From the NCBI GenBank assembly GCA_964515555.1, contig CAZEVY010000041.1:1-40144 (forward strand): a stretch of 40,144 nucleotides of DNA, given 5' to 3'. Shown one piece after another: positions 40,129 through 40,144 of this stretch. Source of the stretch: CAZEVY01 sp964515555. GTDB taxonomy: Bacteria > Acidobacteriota > Terriglobia > Bryobacterales > Bryobacteraceae. Positions within the stretch are counted from its first letter, which is position 1. Every line of letters starts with the position of its first letter. Below the pieces are notes generated by a model. That model was given only the letters and a program-made list of their open reading frames with translations. It had not been told where the DNA came from and searched no databases. The translations under genes were made by a program, and so were the position numbers.

Positions 40129-40144
40129 CGTAACGCGCCCCTTT

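Overview
The window is very GC-rich DNA with closely packed genes, and almost everything can be assigned to a gene. It looks like the chromosome of an Acidobacteriota member of the Solibacteres/Bryobacterales type. The clearest marker is the C-terminal domain of the 32644-34158 protein, which I recognise as the Solibacter-type TIGR03437 domain. Supporting signs are an Oar-like TonB-dependent receptor with a carboxypeptidase-regulatory N-terminus, a Ser/Thr kinase fused to FlgO-like and TPR segments, DUF2961/GH172 and CehA/McbA proteins, and MoxR-DUF58-BatA clustering. Species cannot be read from the sequence. I saw no tRNA, rRNA, CRISPR array or insertion sequence.

Layout. 1-7509 (+) is a MoxR operon: the C-terminal part of a MoxR AAA ATPase, a DUF58 protein, a BatA-like von Willebrand A membrane protein and a 1271-residue Gln-rich membrane protein. 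A small hairpin-bearing insert splits the first two genes. 7526-11468 (-) holds DUF2061, argS, a radical SAM/SPASM protein and a cysteine-rich membrane protein. About 11470-13430 is a visibly less GC-rich patch. It carries a decayed TonB-receptor tail, a secreted protein of propeller type and, upstream of that in the same operon, a cysteine-rich exported peptide gene broken by one base in a C8 run. 13435-20767 (+) encodes a CehA/McbA-type hydrolase with an apparently leaderless start, a GH172 (DUF2961) protein and a large TonB-dependent receptor. This looks like an outer-membrane uptake and degradation cluster.

20881-32389 (-) contains a PQQ-type propeller coupled to a Tat-exported DUF3500 protein, a Ser/Thr kinase, then the overlapping chain gdhA-mutS-anmK, and a lone receiver protein coupled to a predicted outer-membrane barrel. 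32644-34158 (+) is an exported intradiol-dioxygenase-fold protein fused to the TIGR03437 domain. 34193-34453 (-) is an antitoxin-like protein with no toxin beside it. A NarL-type response regulator (34520-35248, -) diverges from an unusual pair, a shortened LspA-like protein and a GCC-type Lgt-like protein (35493-36583, +). These converge on a lipoprotein with a LamG-like domain (36584-37531, -), which follows an 863-residue protein of unknown family that ends in two thioredoxin-like domains without cysteines (37537-40128, -).

The best candidates for something undescribed are: the cysteine-rich peptide plus propeller operon (11762-13258) with its ordered promoter region; the mini-LspA/Lgt-like pair (35493-36583) next to a lipoprotein operon; the dioxygenase-TIGR03437 fusion; and the 863-residue protein. 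All functional statements come from reading motifs and family memory; no searches were run.
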